NCBI GenBank assembly: GCA_934667505.1
Contig: CAKULY010000038.1
Span: 1-13,935 of the forward strand
Source of the DNA: an uncultured Treponema sp.
GTDB taxonomy: Bacteria; Spirochaetota; Spirochaetia; Treponematales; Treponemataceae
Direction: 5' to 3'
DNA length: 13,935 nt
Made by a program: the position numbers and the translations under genes. Positions 5,327 to 12,318 of this stretch are shown here, one piece after another. Position 1 is the first letter of the stretch. Every line of letters begins with the position of its first letter. The notes beneath the pieces are model-generated. The model had not been told where the DNA came from and made no database searches. It saw only the letters and a list, made by a program, of their open reading frames with translations.

Positions 5327-6775
5327 ATGTCAGAAATGGCAGAAGCTATTCGTGCCTTAATCGAAGAAAAAGGCTACACAGAAGATGCGGTTAAACGCAC
5401 AATTGAAAATGCATTGAAAATGGCGTACAAACGCACTTACGGAACTTCAGATAATGCTGTTGTAAAATTTGCAGATGATATGTCTGACGTTTCAATTTAT
5501 TCAAGAAAGACTGTTGTTGATGGAGTTTACGATCCTGTTACAGAAATTGAACTTGAAGATGCGAAAAAGCTTGTAGAGGACATTGAATTAGGTGATGAAG
5601 TTGAGATTCTTGAAGATCCAAAATCCTTTGACCGTTCGGCAATTGCTTCTGGTAAACAAACCGCGCATCAAGGGTTAAACGAGACCATTAAAGATTCTCT
5701 TTATAACCAGTACAAAGATAAAGTTGGAGAGATGATAAACGGTTATTATCAGCGTGAACGAAATGGCAATATCTTTGTAGATCTTGGAAACGCTGGAAAA
5801 ATTGAAGGCTTCTTGCCTGTAAAGTATCAGTCGCCAAGAGAAACTTATGATCAGGGCGATCGAATAAAAGCAATTATTGCTGATATTAAAAAAACTTCTA
5901 CAGGGCTTCAAATAGTACTCAGCCGAAGCGATTCAAAACTTGTTGAAATCACAATGGAAATGGAAATTCCAGAAATTGCAGATGGTACTGTAAAAATTGA
6001 AAAGTGCGTTCGCGAAGCTGGTTATAGAACAAAAATGGCGGTTTCCACAGCGCGCGAAGAAATAGATCCTGTTGGAGCTTGCGTTGGAACTAAAGGCGTT
6101 CGCATTCAGAACGTAATCCGCGAACTTCTCGGTGAAAAAATCGACGTTCTAAAGTATGACCCGGATCCTGTTGAGTTTATAAAAAATGCACTTTCTCCTG
6201 CTAGTGTAAACCGTGTTGTTATTCTTGATGAAGCAAAAAAACAGGCTCTTGCGATTGTTGATGATTCTCAGTTTAGTCTTGCGATTGGAAAGCAGGGGCA
6301 AAATGTTCGTCTTGCAAACCGCTTGTGCGACTGGTCAATCGATGTAAAAACAGAAGAACAGTGCGAAGGCATGGATCTTAGCGATAAGGCTACTTCAGTT
6401 GCGGCTAGAAACTTATTTAAAGACGAAGAGCCTGATAGCGAAATTGCGACTATAAAAGAACTTCCTGGAGTTGATCAAGCTGTGGCTGCGGCTCTTGCAG
6501 AAAAGGGGATTGAAGATATTGTTCAATTTATGGAAGCTTACGACACTCTTGAGATTGAAGGTCTTACAAAAGAGCAATTAGATGCAGTTCACTCTTTAAT
6601 CAAAGAAAATGTAGAGTTTGTAGAAGAAGAGCAGAATGAAGACTCTCAGGAAAAAGAATCTGAAGAGGAAGAAGAAAAATACTACTGTCCAGAATGTGGC
6701 GCAGAGATTACTCTTGACATGACGCGTTGTCCTAAGTGTGGTGTTGAGTTTGAATTTACAGAGGACGAGGAATAG
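5327..6775 (+). CDS. nusA: Transcription termination/antitermination factor NusA with C-terminal zinc ribbon
   Basis: The product is 482 residues. The order is an N-terminal RNA-polymerase-binding domain (1 to about 125), an S1 domain (about 133-200, with GNIFVDLGNAGKIEGFLP), KH1 with GACVGTKGVRIQNV (250-263), KH2 with AIGKQGQNVRLANRL (319-333) and a helix-hairpin-helix-like segment (about 381-440, ELPGVDQAVAAALAEKG and LEIEGLTKEQ). An acidic linker and a terminal zinc ribbon follow: CPEC at 454-457 and CPKCG at 468-472. NusA rides on RNA polymerase and modulates pausing, termination and antitermination. The Cys4 ribbon is not part of the E. coli or Bacillus protein; it resembles the small zinc ribbons that bind nucleic acid or protein, and its role here is unknown. 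The ribosome site is GGGGGC about eight bases before ATG. The gene lies between rimP (25 bp) and infB (8 bp). Confidence 0.95.
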   Translation: MSEMAEAIRALIEEKGYTEDAVKRTIENALKMAYKRTYGTSDNAVVKFADDMSDVSIYSRKTVVDGVYDPVTEIELEDAKKLVEDIELGDEVEILEDPKSFDRSAIASGKQTAHQGLNETIKDSLYNQYKDKVGEMINGYYQRERNGNIFVDLGNAGKIEGFLPVKYQSPRETYDQGDRIKAIIADIKKTSTGLQIVLSRSDSKLVEITMEMEIPEIADGTVKIEKCVREAGYRTKMAVSTAREEIDPVGACVGTKGVRIQNVIRELLGEKIDVLKYDPDPVEFIKNALSPASVNRVVILDEAKKQALAIVDDSQFSLAIGKQGQNVRLANRLCDWSIDVKTEEQCEGMDLSDKATSVAARNLFKDEEPDSEIATIKELPGVDQAVAAALAEKGIEDIVQFMEAYDTLEIEGLTKEQLDAVHSLIKENVEFVEEEQNEDSQEKESEEEEEKYYCPECGAEITLDMTRCPKCGVEFEFTEDEE

Positions 6776-6783
6776 GGTACACA

Positions 6784-9552
6784 ATGGCTGAAGATATAGA
6801 AAAAAAGCCTACAATTATTGTTCACAAAAAACAAAACGATAATCCAGCAGCTCAAAATAATAACAATAATGCTGCAAAAAAGAAGATTGTAGTTGTAAAA
6901 AAGAAGACAGCTGCGCCTTCTTCTAACCAAAAAGCAGACGGCGCAAAGCACGAAGGTTTACGTGTCGTTGTTAAGAAAACAGAACCTCATAATAGTGCGG
7001 AAAAAGCTCCTTTAAAAAATGAAAACACTTCTAGAGGTCCGGCTCAGAATAGGAATGAAGGTCGTCCTCAGCAGCGTCGTACTTTTGAACTTAACACAAC
7101 GCGGCCTAATGTAAAGGCTGGAAATCTTTCTGACCATGGCAGACGCGATAATCGCAACGGCGGTTACGGCTACGGAAACGGTCGCGGCGGCTATAACAAT
7201 AATGGCTCTAACGGTGGCGGGTATCGCAATCGCGAAGGCGGCGGATTTACTGGCGCTCAAGCTAGGCAGGGCTATCAAAATCGCGAACGAGATGGCAACC
7301 GGCAGGGCGGCTATCAGAACCGCAATGGACAAGGCGGATTCGGTGGCAATCGTCAAGGCGGATTTCAGAACCGCAACGGACAAGGCGGCTCTCCTAGATT
7401 TGGTTCTGGACAGGGCGGATTCCGCGTAGGTGGCGGAGCAAGTGCCGTTCCTCCGATGATGCAAAATCGTACTCCTGCAAAAAAAGCATTTAAAGGAAAA
7501 AAGCAGGTTTATAATCGAAAAGACGAAGAACAGTACGACGATAATCTTTTTGAAACAAAGAAGAAGTCTGAAACTCCTGCAAGCGTAGTTCCAAAGTCCA
7601 TTGAAATTATGGAAACTGTATCTGTTTCTGATCTTGCGCGAAAAATGAACTTAAAGGCTAGCGAAGTTATTTCAAAACTCATGGGAATGGGTATGATGGT
7701 AACTATCACTCAGTCAATTGATTCTGATACTGCGACTTTGCTTGCGGCAGAATACGGTTGTGAAGTAAAACTTGTAAGCCTTTACGATGAAACAGTTATT
7801 CAAGGCGACGCTGATAAAGAAGATTCAATGCTTCCTCGTCCTCCAATTGTTACAGTGATGGGACACGTTGACCACGGTAAGACAAAAACCCTTGATGCAA
7901 TTAGAAAGTCTCACGTTGCAGAAGGCGAAGCAGGCGGAATCACTCAGTCGATTGGTGCTTATAGCGTAAAAACTGAAAAAGGAACAATTACTTTCCTTGA
8001 TACTCCAGGTCACGAAGCATTTACAATGATGCGTGCTCGCGGTGCTCAGGTTACAGATATTGTTGTTTTGGTTGTTGCCGCTGATGATGGCGTTATGCCT
8101 CAAACTCTTGAAGCTATTGCACATGCAAAAGATGCAAAGGTTCCTATTATTGTTGCCGTGAACAAGTGCGACAAGCCGGAAGCTAATCCTGACAGGGTAA
8201 AAACTCAGTTGAGTGAACATGGTCTTACTCCAGAGGAATGGGGCGGCGAAACTCAATACGTGCATATTTCTGCATTAAAAGGACAAGGAATTGACGAGCT
8301 TTTGGATGCAATTCTTCTCCAGGCGGAAATGCTTGAATTAAAGGCGACTTATGATTGCCGTGCGGAAGGAAAAATCCTTGAATCTAGAATTGACCAGGGA
8401 CGCGGTGTCGTTTCTACAGTTATTATTCAGCGAGGAACATTAAAACAGGGCGACCCTTTTGTTGCCGGAATTTATTCTGGCCGCGTAAGGGCAATGTTTG
8501 ATGACCGCGGAAAGCGTATTCAGGAAGCAGGTCCTTCAATTCCTGTTGAAGTTCTTGGCATGGAAGAAATGCCTAATGCTGGAGATCCGTTCCAGGTTAC
8601 TGAAAACGAAAAAGAAGCTCGCGCAATTTCTACAAAACGCCAGGAATTGAAGCGCTATGAAGCTGCAAAAGCTGTTAAGAAAACAACTCTTGACACCCTT
8701 TACAAAGATATTGAAGCTCACGAAGTTCAGGAACTTAAGGTTATCATCAAGGCTGACCTTCAAGGTTCAGCCGAAGCGCTTAAGGCTTCTCTTGAAAAAC
8801 TTTCTACAAAAGATATTCGCTTGAACGTAATTCATTCGAGCGCAGGTGCAATCAATGAATCTGATGTTACTTTGGCAGCAGCCGATTCAAATGCAATTAT
8901 CATAGGATTCAATGTTCGTCCTACGCCAAAGGCAAAAATTCTTGCAGATACTGAAAAAGTTGATATTCGAAAATACAATATCATCTATAAGTGTGTGGAA
9001 GAAATTCAAGCCGCTATGGAAGGAATGCTTTCTCCTGATACTAAAGAGCAAACTCTTGGTGATGTTGAAGTTAGAAACACTTTCAAAGTTCCAAAGGTTG
9101 GAACAATCGCTGGTTGTTACGTTGTAGAAGGTCTTGTAAAACGCAATGCGATGGTTCATCTTGTTCGCGAAGGTATTGTAAAATTTACAGGAAAAATTTC
9201 ATCTTTAAAGCGATTTAAAGATGATGCAAAAGAAGTTTCTACAGGATTTGAATGTGGTATTGGTCTTGAAAATTGGCAAGATATTCAAGTTGGCGACCAC
9301 ATGGAAATTTTTGAATACATTGAAGTTGCCCGAAAACTTGGCGATGAGCACCACGATGACCGTGCCGAAAACGAAAAGAAAGCGGCAGAAGCTGCTGCAA
9401 AAGCGTTGGCAGATGCACAGGCGGAAAAAGCTCTTGAAAATGAAGCTTTAGAAGCTGAAAAAGCAAAAGCGAAGGCAAAAAAAGCTGCAAAGCCAAAGGA
9501 TTTGGGAACAAAATTTCCTGGAGCTCAGTCTTCTGAATCTAAAGAAAATTAA
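6784..9552 (+). CDS. infB: Translation initiation factor IF-2
   Basis: The product is 922 residues. A Lys/Asn-rich N-terminus leads into a Gly/Asn/Arg/Gln-rich low-complexity segment (about 118-215) with two exact QNRNGQGG copies (178-185, 195-202). An IF2-N helical domain (about 272-330, VSVSDLARKMNLKASEVI) follows. The GTPase domain has G1 GHVDHGKT (360-367), G3 DTPGHE (406-411), G4 NKCD (460-463) and G5 SALK (496-499). Domains II to IV come next, up to about residue 858 (IQVGDHMEIFEYIEVARKL), where IF2 normally ends. Here a further tail of about 60 residues rich in Ala, Lys and Glu (AAEAAAKALADAQAEKALEN and onward) is present, probably helical and charged. IF2 delivers initiator tRNA to the 30S subunit and promotes subunit joining. 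The gene starts 8 bp after nusA, implying coupled expression. Confidence 0.96.
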   Translation: MAEDIEKKPTIIVHKKQNDNPAAQNNNNNAAKKKIVVVKKKTAAPSSNQKADGAKHEGLRVVVKKTEPHNSAEKAPLKNENTSRGPAQNRNEGRPQQRRTFELNTTRPNVKAGNLSDHGRRDNRNGGYGYGNGRGGYNNNGSNGGGYRNREGGGFTGAQARQGYQNRERDGNRQGGYQNRNGQGGFGGNRQGGFQNRNGQGGSPRFGSGQGGFRVGGGASAVPPMMQNRTPAKKAFKGKKQVYNRKDEEQYDDNLFETKKKSETPASVVPKSIEIMETVSVSDLARKMNLKASEVISKLMGMGMMVTITQSIDSDTATLLAAEYGCEVKLVSLYDETVIQGDADKEDSMLPRPPIVTVMGHVDHGKTKTLDAIRKSHVAEGEAGGITQSIGAYSVKTEKGTITFLDTPGHEAFTMMRARGAQVTDIVVLVVAADDGVMPQTLEAIAHAKDAKVPIIVAVNKCDKPEANPDRVKTQLSEHGLTPEEWGGETQYVHISALKGQGIDELLDAILLQAEMLELKATYDCRAEGKILESRIDQGRGVVSTVIIQRGTLKQGDPFVAGIYSGRVRAMFDDRGKRIQEAGPSIPVEVLGMEEMPNAGDPFQVTENEKEARAISTKRQELKRYEAAKAVKKTTLDTLYKDIEAHEVQELKVIIKADLQGSAEALKASLEKLSTKDIRLNVIHSSAGAINESDVTLAAADSNAIIIGFNVRPTPKAKILADTEKVDIRKYNIIYKCVEEIQAAMEGMLSPDTKEQTLGDVEVRNTFKVPKVGTIAGCYVVEGLVKRNAMVHLVREGIVKFTGKISSLKRFKDDAKEVSTGFECGIGLENWQDIQVGDHMEIFEYIEVARKLGDEHHDDRAENEKKAAEAAAKALADAQAEKALENEALEAEKAKAKAKKAAKPKDLGTKFPGAQSSESKEN
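7315..7388 (+). repeat. In-frame repeat pair in the infB low-complexity segment
   Basis: A 23-base unit at 7315-7337 recurs at 7366-7388 with a single T/C difference; each unit encodes QNRNGQGG. It sits in a longer run of degenerate GGF/GGY-NRQGG units. Such direct repeats can expand or contract by slippage and keep frame, since the period here is 51 bp. Confidence 0.7.
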
Positions 9553-9559
9553 TTAAAAT

Positions 9560-9608
9560 ACGTCTGGTCAAGGTAAGCTTATGCTCAAAACCTTGGCAAG
9601 GCGTTTTT
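9560..9608 (+). terminator. Terminator/attenuator hairpin between infB and rbfA
   Basis: Arm 9560-9574 (ACGTCTGGTCAAGGT) pairs with 9590-9604 (ACCTTGGCAAGGCGT) over 15 positions: 12 Watson-Crick pairs, two G-U wobbles and one mismatch. Five T (9604-9608) close it. It could end the infB transcript or regulate read-through into rbfA-truB, because no strong promoter is evident between it and rbfA. Confidence 0.65.
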
Positions 9609-9643
9609 AAGGTTCGTATATACCTTGTAAGTTTGCATTGCAA
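9609..9643 (+). promoter_or_regulatory. Second hairpin set with competing pairings before rbfA
   Basis: AAGGT (9609-9613) can pair with ACCTT (9622-9626) or with ACCTT at 9590-9594 in the terminator stem, so terminator and antiterminator folds look mutually exclusive. A further perfect 11-base palindrome, TTGCATTGCAA (9633-9643), followed by five T lies just before the GGGAGG ribosome site. Confidence 0.42.
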
Positions 9644-9663
9644 TCTTTTTATGGGAGGCTAAA

Positions 9664-10053
9664 ATGGGTCAGTACAGAATTGAGCGATTAAACGTTCAGC
9701 TTAGAGACGAAATTTCAAAGTTGATTAGCCGTGGAGAAGTAAAAGACCCTAGAGTTTCGACTTTTCTTTCAATAAATCGGGTTGAAGTCACAAATGATTT
9801 GAGCTATGCAAAAATCTATGTATCAAGTTTTTTATCCGATGGGCAAGTTGAACGAGGAGTAGAAGGTCTTAACAGTGCAGCAGGATTTTTACAGTCTTCT
9901 ATTGCAAAAAAAATGAGGATTCATAAGTTTCCAAAATTTACTTTTTTTGTTGATTCTGGAATGAAAACTGGTTTCCACATGGTTCAAAAACTTAATGCGT
10001 TAGAAGAAGAGTCTAAGGTTTGGGCTGAAAGTCATCCAGAAATGGCTGATTAA
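9664..10053 (+). CDS. rbfA: 30S ribosome-binding factor RbfA
   Basis: This 129-residue protein has the single-domain KH-like fold pattern of RbfA: YRIERLNVQLRDEISKLISR, VKDPRVSTFLSINRVEVTND, LSYAKIYVSSF, then GLNSAAGFLQSSIAKKMRIH, KFPKFTFFVDSGMKTGFHMV and the helical end KLNALEEES. RbfA binds near 16S helix 1 and helps the last steps of 30S maturation, so it acts in the same process as RimP, encoded upstream. A strong GGGAGG (9653-9658) precedes the ATG. The gene lies between the infB terminator-like leader and truB, 27 bp further on. Length and start are normal for the family. Confidence 0.93.
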   Translation: MGQYRIERLNVQLRDEISKLISRGEVKDPRVSTFLSINRVEVTNDLSYAKIYVSSFLSDGQVERGVEGLNSAAGFLQSSIAKKMRIHKFPKFTFFVDSGMKTGFHMVQKLNALEEESKVWAESHPEMAD

Positions 10054-10080
10054 TGTCTAACCAAGTCAATTTTTTTTAAT

Positions 10081-11109
10081 ATGAAAAAAAATAATTGCGA
10101 TAAAATTGTTCTTTTTGCAAAGCCTATCGGTTGCACATCATTTTGTTCTTTATTTTCTATAAAACGTGCTTTTTCAACAAAAAAAGTCGGGCATACTGGT
10201 ACTTTAGACAGTTTTGCTTCAGGACTTTTAGTTGTTTGTTGCGGTTCTCTTACAAAACTTGCTGGTAGAATCACAGAATTTGATAAATCTTATGAGGCTG
10301 TTATAAAATTCGGAGAGGAAACAGATACTCTTGAATGTACTGGTAAAGTAGTCGCTACAGCACAATTGCCGCAGATTTCTGATTTGGAAAAAGCTCTTAA
10401 GCATTTTACAGGGGAATTTTTGCAGGCTCCACCAGCTTTTAGCGCGATTCATGTAGATGGAAACCGGGCAAGCGATTTAGTTCGAAAAGGTGTCGCTGTA
10501 GAAATTCCAAAAAGGTTGGTAAAAGTATATTCTTCAGAAATTTTAGAGACAAAACTAAATTCTTCTAATCAAGTTGAATATGCTCGGATAAGATTTTCTG
10601 TTTCAAAAGGAACTTATATTCGTTCCTTGGCAAGAGATATTGGAATTTATTGTTCAAGTAGAGCAAGTCTTGTGGGGCTTTTAAGAACTAGCATCGGTCA
10701 TTTTGAACTTAAAAATGCAGCAGGATATGATTTCTTGCCTCCGTTTAATATAAAAAATGCAATTTCTAACTCTAAAAAACTCATGGATGATGAAAATCTT
10801 TTAAAACAAAACAAAATTAATGCTTTTAATATTGATGAAAACGCTTTAGAAAATCAAATTCGTCAAAAGTCTATGCCCATGAATTATTTGCTTGCAAAAG
10901 ATTGTGGATTTTCTGTGGTCCACGTTTTGGATTCATTTAAGAACTCTTTTAAAAATGGAGCGACTCTTTCTTTTTCAAATTTTGTAGAAAAAAAAGAATC
11001 GTTTTTTACGGATTTCATAGCAGTTTTTTCTCAGCAAGAGGATTTTTTAGGTCTTATTCAGAATACAGGCAACTTTGCTTTAAAATATTCTTTTGTATTG
11101 CACGAATAA
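10081..11109 (+). CDS. truB: tRNA pseudouridine-55 synthase TruB
   Basis: The product is 342 residues. Motif GHTGTLDSFASGLL carries the catalytic Asp43. Other TruB landmarks are KSYEAVIKFGEETDTLECTG, the QAPPAFSAIHVDGNRASDL motif with its Pro-Pro and aromatic contacts, and SKGTYIRSLARDIG. TruB converts U55 of the T-loop to pseudouridine in most tRNAs and also has an RNA chaperone role. The core ends at about residue 230. The remaining 110 residues are Lys/Asn/Phe-rich and weakly conserved, and probably stand where other TruB proteins carry a PUA-like domain. No Shine-Dalgarno site is visible; an eight-base T-run (10070-10077) and AAT precede the ATG. The frame is the same as that of rbfA, whose stop lies 27 bp upstream, so coupling by reinitiation is possible. 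Codon use is more AT-rich than in infB. Confidence 0.92.
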   Translation: MKKNNCDKIVLFAKPIGCTSFCSLFSIKRAFSTKKVGHTGTLDSFASGLLVVCCGSLTKLAGRITEFDKSYEAVIKFGEETDTLECTGKVVATAQLPQISDLEKALKHFTGEFLQAPPAFSAIHVDGNRASDLVRKGVAVEIPKRLVKVYSSEILETKLNSSNQVEYARIRFSVSKGTYIRSLARDIGIYCSSRASLVGLLRTSIGHFELKNAAGYDFLPPFNIKNAISNSKKLMDDENLLKQNKINAFNIDENALENQIRQKSMPMNYLLAKDCGFSVVHVLDSFKNSFKNGATLSFSNFVEKKESFFTDFIAVFSQQEDFLGLIQNTGNFALKYSFVLHE

Positions 11110-11181
11110 GCTTTTTATATTAATTCTATAGAACTTGGCGTTCAACCTTGTAGTTTATAATTTAATGAGGCTATCTGTACA

Positions 11182-11210
11182 TTGACTTGAAATCCATTCG
11201 TATGTAAAAT
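11182..11210 (+). promoter_or_regulatory. Sigma-70 promoter of the bactofilin gene
   Basis: TTGACT (11182-11187) and TAAAAT (11205-11210) are 17 bp apart. The expected start site, six or seven bases after the -10 box, coincides with the ATG at 11217, so the transcript would be leaderless. Confidence 0.62.
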
Positions 11211-11216
11211 AAAAGA

Positions 11217-11576
11217 ATGTTTGATGTAAAAGAAAGTGATTTTTTTGATCTTGAAGATGAAGCTTTTGATACAGTTATTGAAGCTGGAATAAAATTTACA
11301 GGTAATATAAAATTTGTAAAGCCTTTTATGATTCGTGGAAAAGTCAATGGTAAAATCGATGCTACTAGCGATTTGGTTATTGACACGTGTTCGGAAGTAA
11401 ATGCTGATATAAATGCAGTGAGGGTTCTTGTAAAAGGTAAAGTGCATGGGAATATTCATGCAAAAGATTTGATTTTTGTTTCGTCTGATGGCGTTGTAGA
11501 TGGCGATATTACATCTAGTCAAGTTGTTCTAGAACCTGGAAGCGTGTTTACAGGTCGTTGCACAATGACAAGATAA
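11217..11576 (+). CDS. Bactofilin-family cytoskeletal protein
   Basis: This 119-residue protein has a short acidic N-terminus (MFDVKESDFFDLEDEAFDTV) followed by one bactofilin (DUF583) domain. It shows the repeated beta-helix turns with glycine and valine spacing: IKFTGNIKFVKPFMIRGKVN, GKIDATSDLVIDTCSEVNAD, INAVRVLVKGKVHGNIHAKD, and VVDGDITSSQVVLEPGSVFT. Bactofilins polymerise without nucleotide into filaments that scaffold cell-shape, wall or appendage machinery. In spirochaetes an involvement in helical shape or flagella is possible but not shown here. The gene seems to have its own promoter, with the start site at the ATG and no Shine-Dalgarno site. It lies 107 bp after truB and 90 bp before the TPR gene. 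Confidence 0.88.
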   Translation: MFDVKESDFFDLEDEAFDTVIEAGIKFTGNIKFVKPFMIRGKVNGKIDATSDLVIDTCSEVNADINAVRVLVKGKVHGNIHAKDLIFVSSDGVVDGDITSSQVVLEPGSVFTGRCTMTR

Positions 11577-11616
11577 AGATTTCATAGTTTGTTATTTTTA
11601 TCTTTATGAGTTGAGT

Positions 11617-11634
11617 TTGCGGCGCAAGTTTTTT
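11617..11634 (+). terminator. Possible weak terminator after the bactofilin gene
   Basis: A short stem TTGC (11617-11620)/GCAA (11624-11627) with a GGC loop is followed by six T (11629-11634). An AT-rich 8-bp inverted repeat, ATAAAGAT (11573-11580)/ATCTTTAT (11600-11607), lies just upstream. Either is weak alone; together they may end the bactofilin message. Confidence 0.35.
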
Positions 11635-11666
11635 ATTAGCTGTTGCTTTTTCATGGGAGATTCAGT

Positions 11667-12305
11667 ATGAAAAATAATCTTTTCTATATTTTTTTTATAT
11701 TTTTTTCATTGTTTTCAGCCTTTCCTTTGACTTCTCAAGCCAATGTAAAACAGGACGCTCTTGTCCTTTATAGAAATAAAAAGTATAAAGAAGCCGTTGC
11801 TGTGTGTGAGCAAGAACTCTTGCAGACTCCAAACAATATAGAATCCTACGTTGTGATGTGCTGGGCTTTAGTTGCAAATAAGCAGTATTCAGAAGCTGAG
11901 CAAAGGGCTCTTGCAGGTTTAAAAATTAGTGCCTATGATCTTAGGCTTATTGAAATACTTGGAGAAGCACGATATTTCTTAGGAAAAAATAACGGAGCGA
12001 TGGAACAATTTCAAAAGTATGTCGCAAATGCTCCTGAAAATGGCAGCCGTGTTGGAGACGTCTATTACTATATGGGCGAAATTTTTATACGGCAGGCAAG
12101 GTATCAGCATGCAGATATTGCTTTATCCGCAGCGGTAAAAAAGCAGCCTTTATACGATAAATGGTGGATAAGATTAGGCTATGCCCGAGAAATGGCAGGC
12201 AACTATTATGAATCTGTAGAAGCCTATGATGAAGCGCTTAGATTGAATTCTTCTTCCGTTGAGGCGGAGCGAGGAAGAAATAGAGTTTCTTTAAAACTTC
12301 AGTAA
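11667..12305 (+). CDS. Exported TPR-repeat protein
   Basis: The start at ATG 11667 is chosen because GGGAG (11655-11659) lies seven bases upstream and the protein then opens with a clean signal peptide, MKNNLFYIFFIFFSLFSAFP followed by LTSQA, with likely cleavage after SQA. An ATG-proximal extension beginning at 11643 would place HGRF before it without benefit. The 212-residue product then shows tandem tetratricopeptide helices from about residue 26 to 205: ALVLYRNKKYKEAVAVCEQE, ALVANKQYSEAEQRALAGLK, GEARYFLGKNNGAMEQFQKY, DVYYYMGEIFIRQARYQHAD and LGYAREMAGNYYESVEAYDE. TPR arrays hold protein complexes together; this one would act in the periplasm. Its partner is unknown. It lies between the bactofilin and mtaB genes, 13 bp before mtaB, so it is probably co-transcribed with mtaB. 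Confidence 0.85.
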   Translation: MKNNLFYIFFIFFSLFSAFPLTSQANVKQDALVLYRNKKYKEAVAVCEQELLQTPNNIESYVVMCWALVANKQYSEAEQRALAGLKISAYDLRLIEILGEARYFLGKNNGAMEQFQKYVANAPENGSRVGDVYYYMGEIFIRQARYQHADIALSAAVKKQPLYDKWWIRLGYAREMAGNYYESVEAYDEALRLNSSSVEAERGRNRVSLKLQ

Positions 12306-12318
12306 AGTTGATAATAAA

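Noticed and set aside
7012..7464. Long reverse-strand and alternate-frame reading frames across the infB repeat segment
   Set aside because: They are Ala/Ile/Ser-rich shadows caused by the regular GGC/CGC codons of the real gene and have no ribosome site or recognisable family.
11120..11160. truB terminator
   Set aside because: GAAC/GTTC and CTTG elements can pair weakly, but there is no stable stem followed by T-run.
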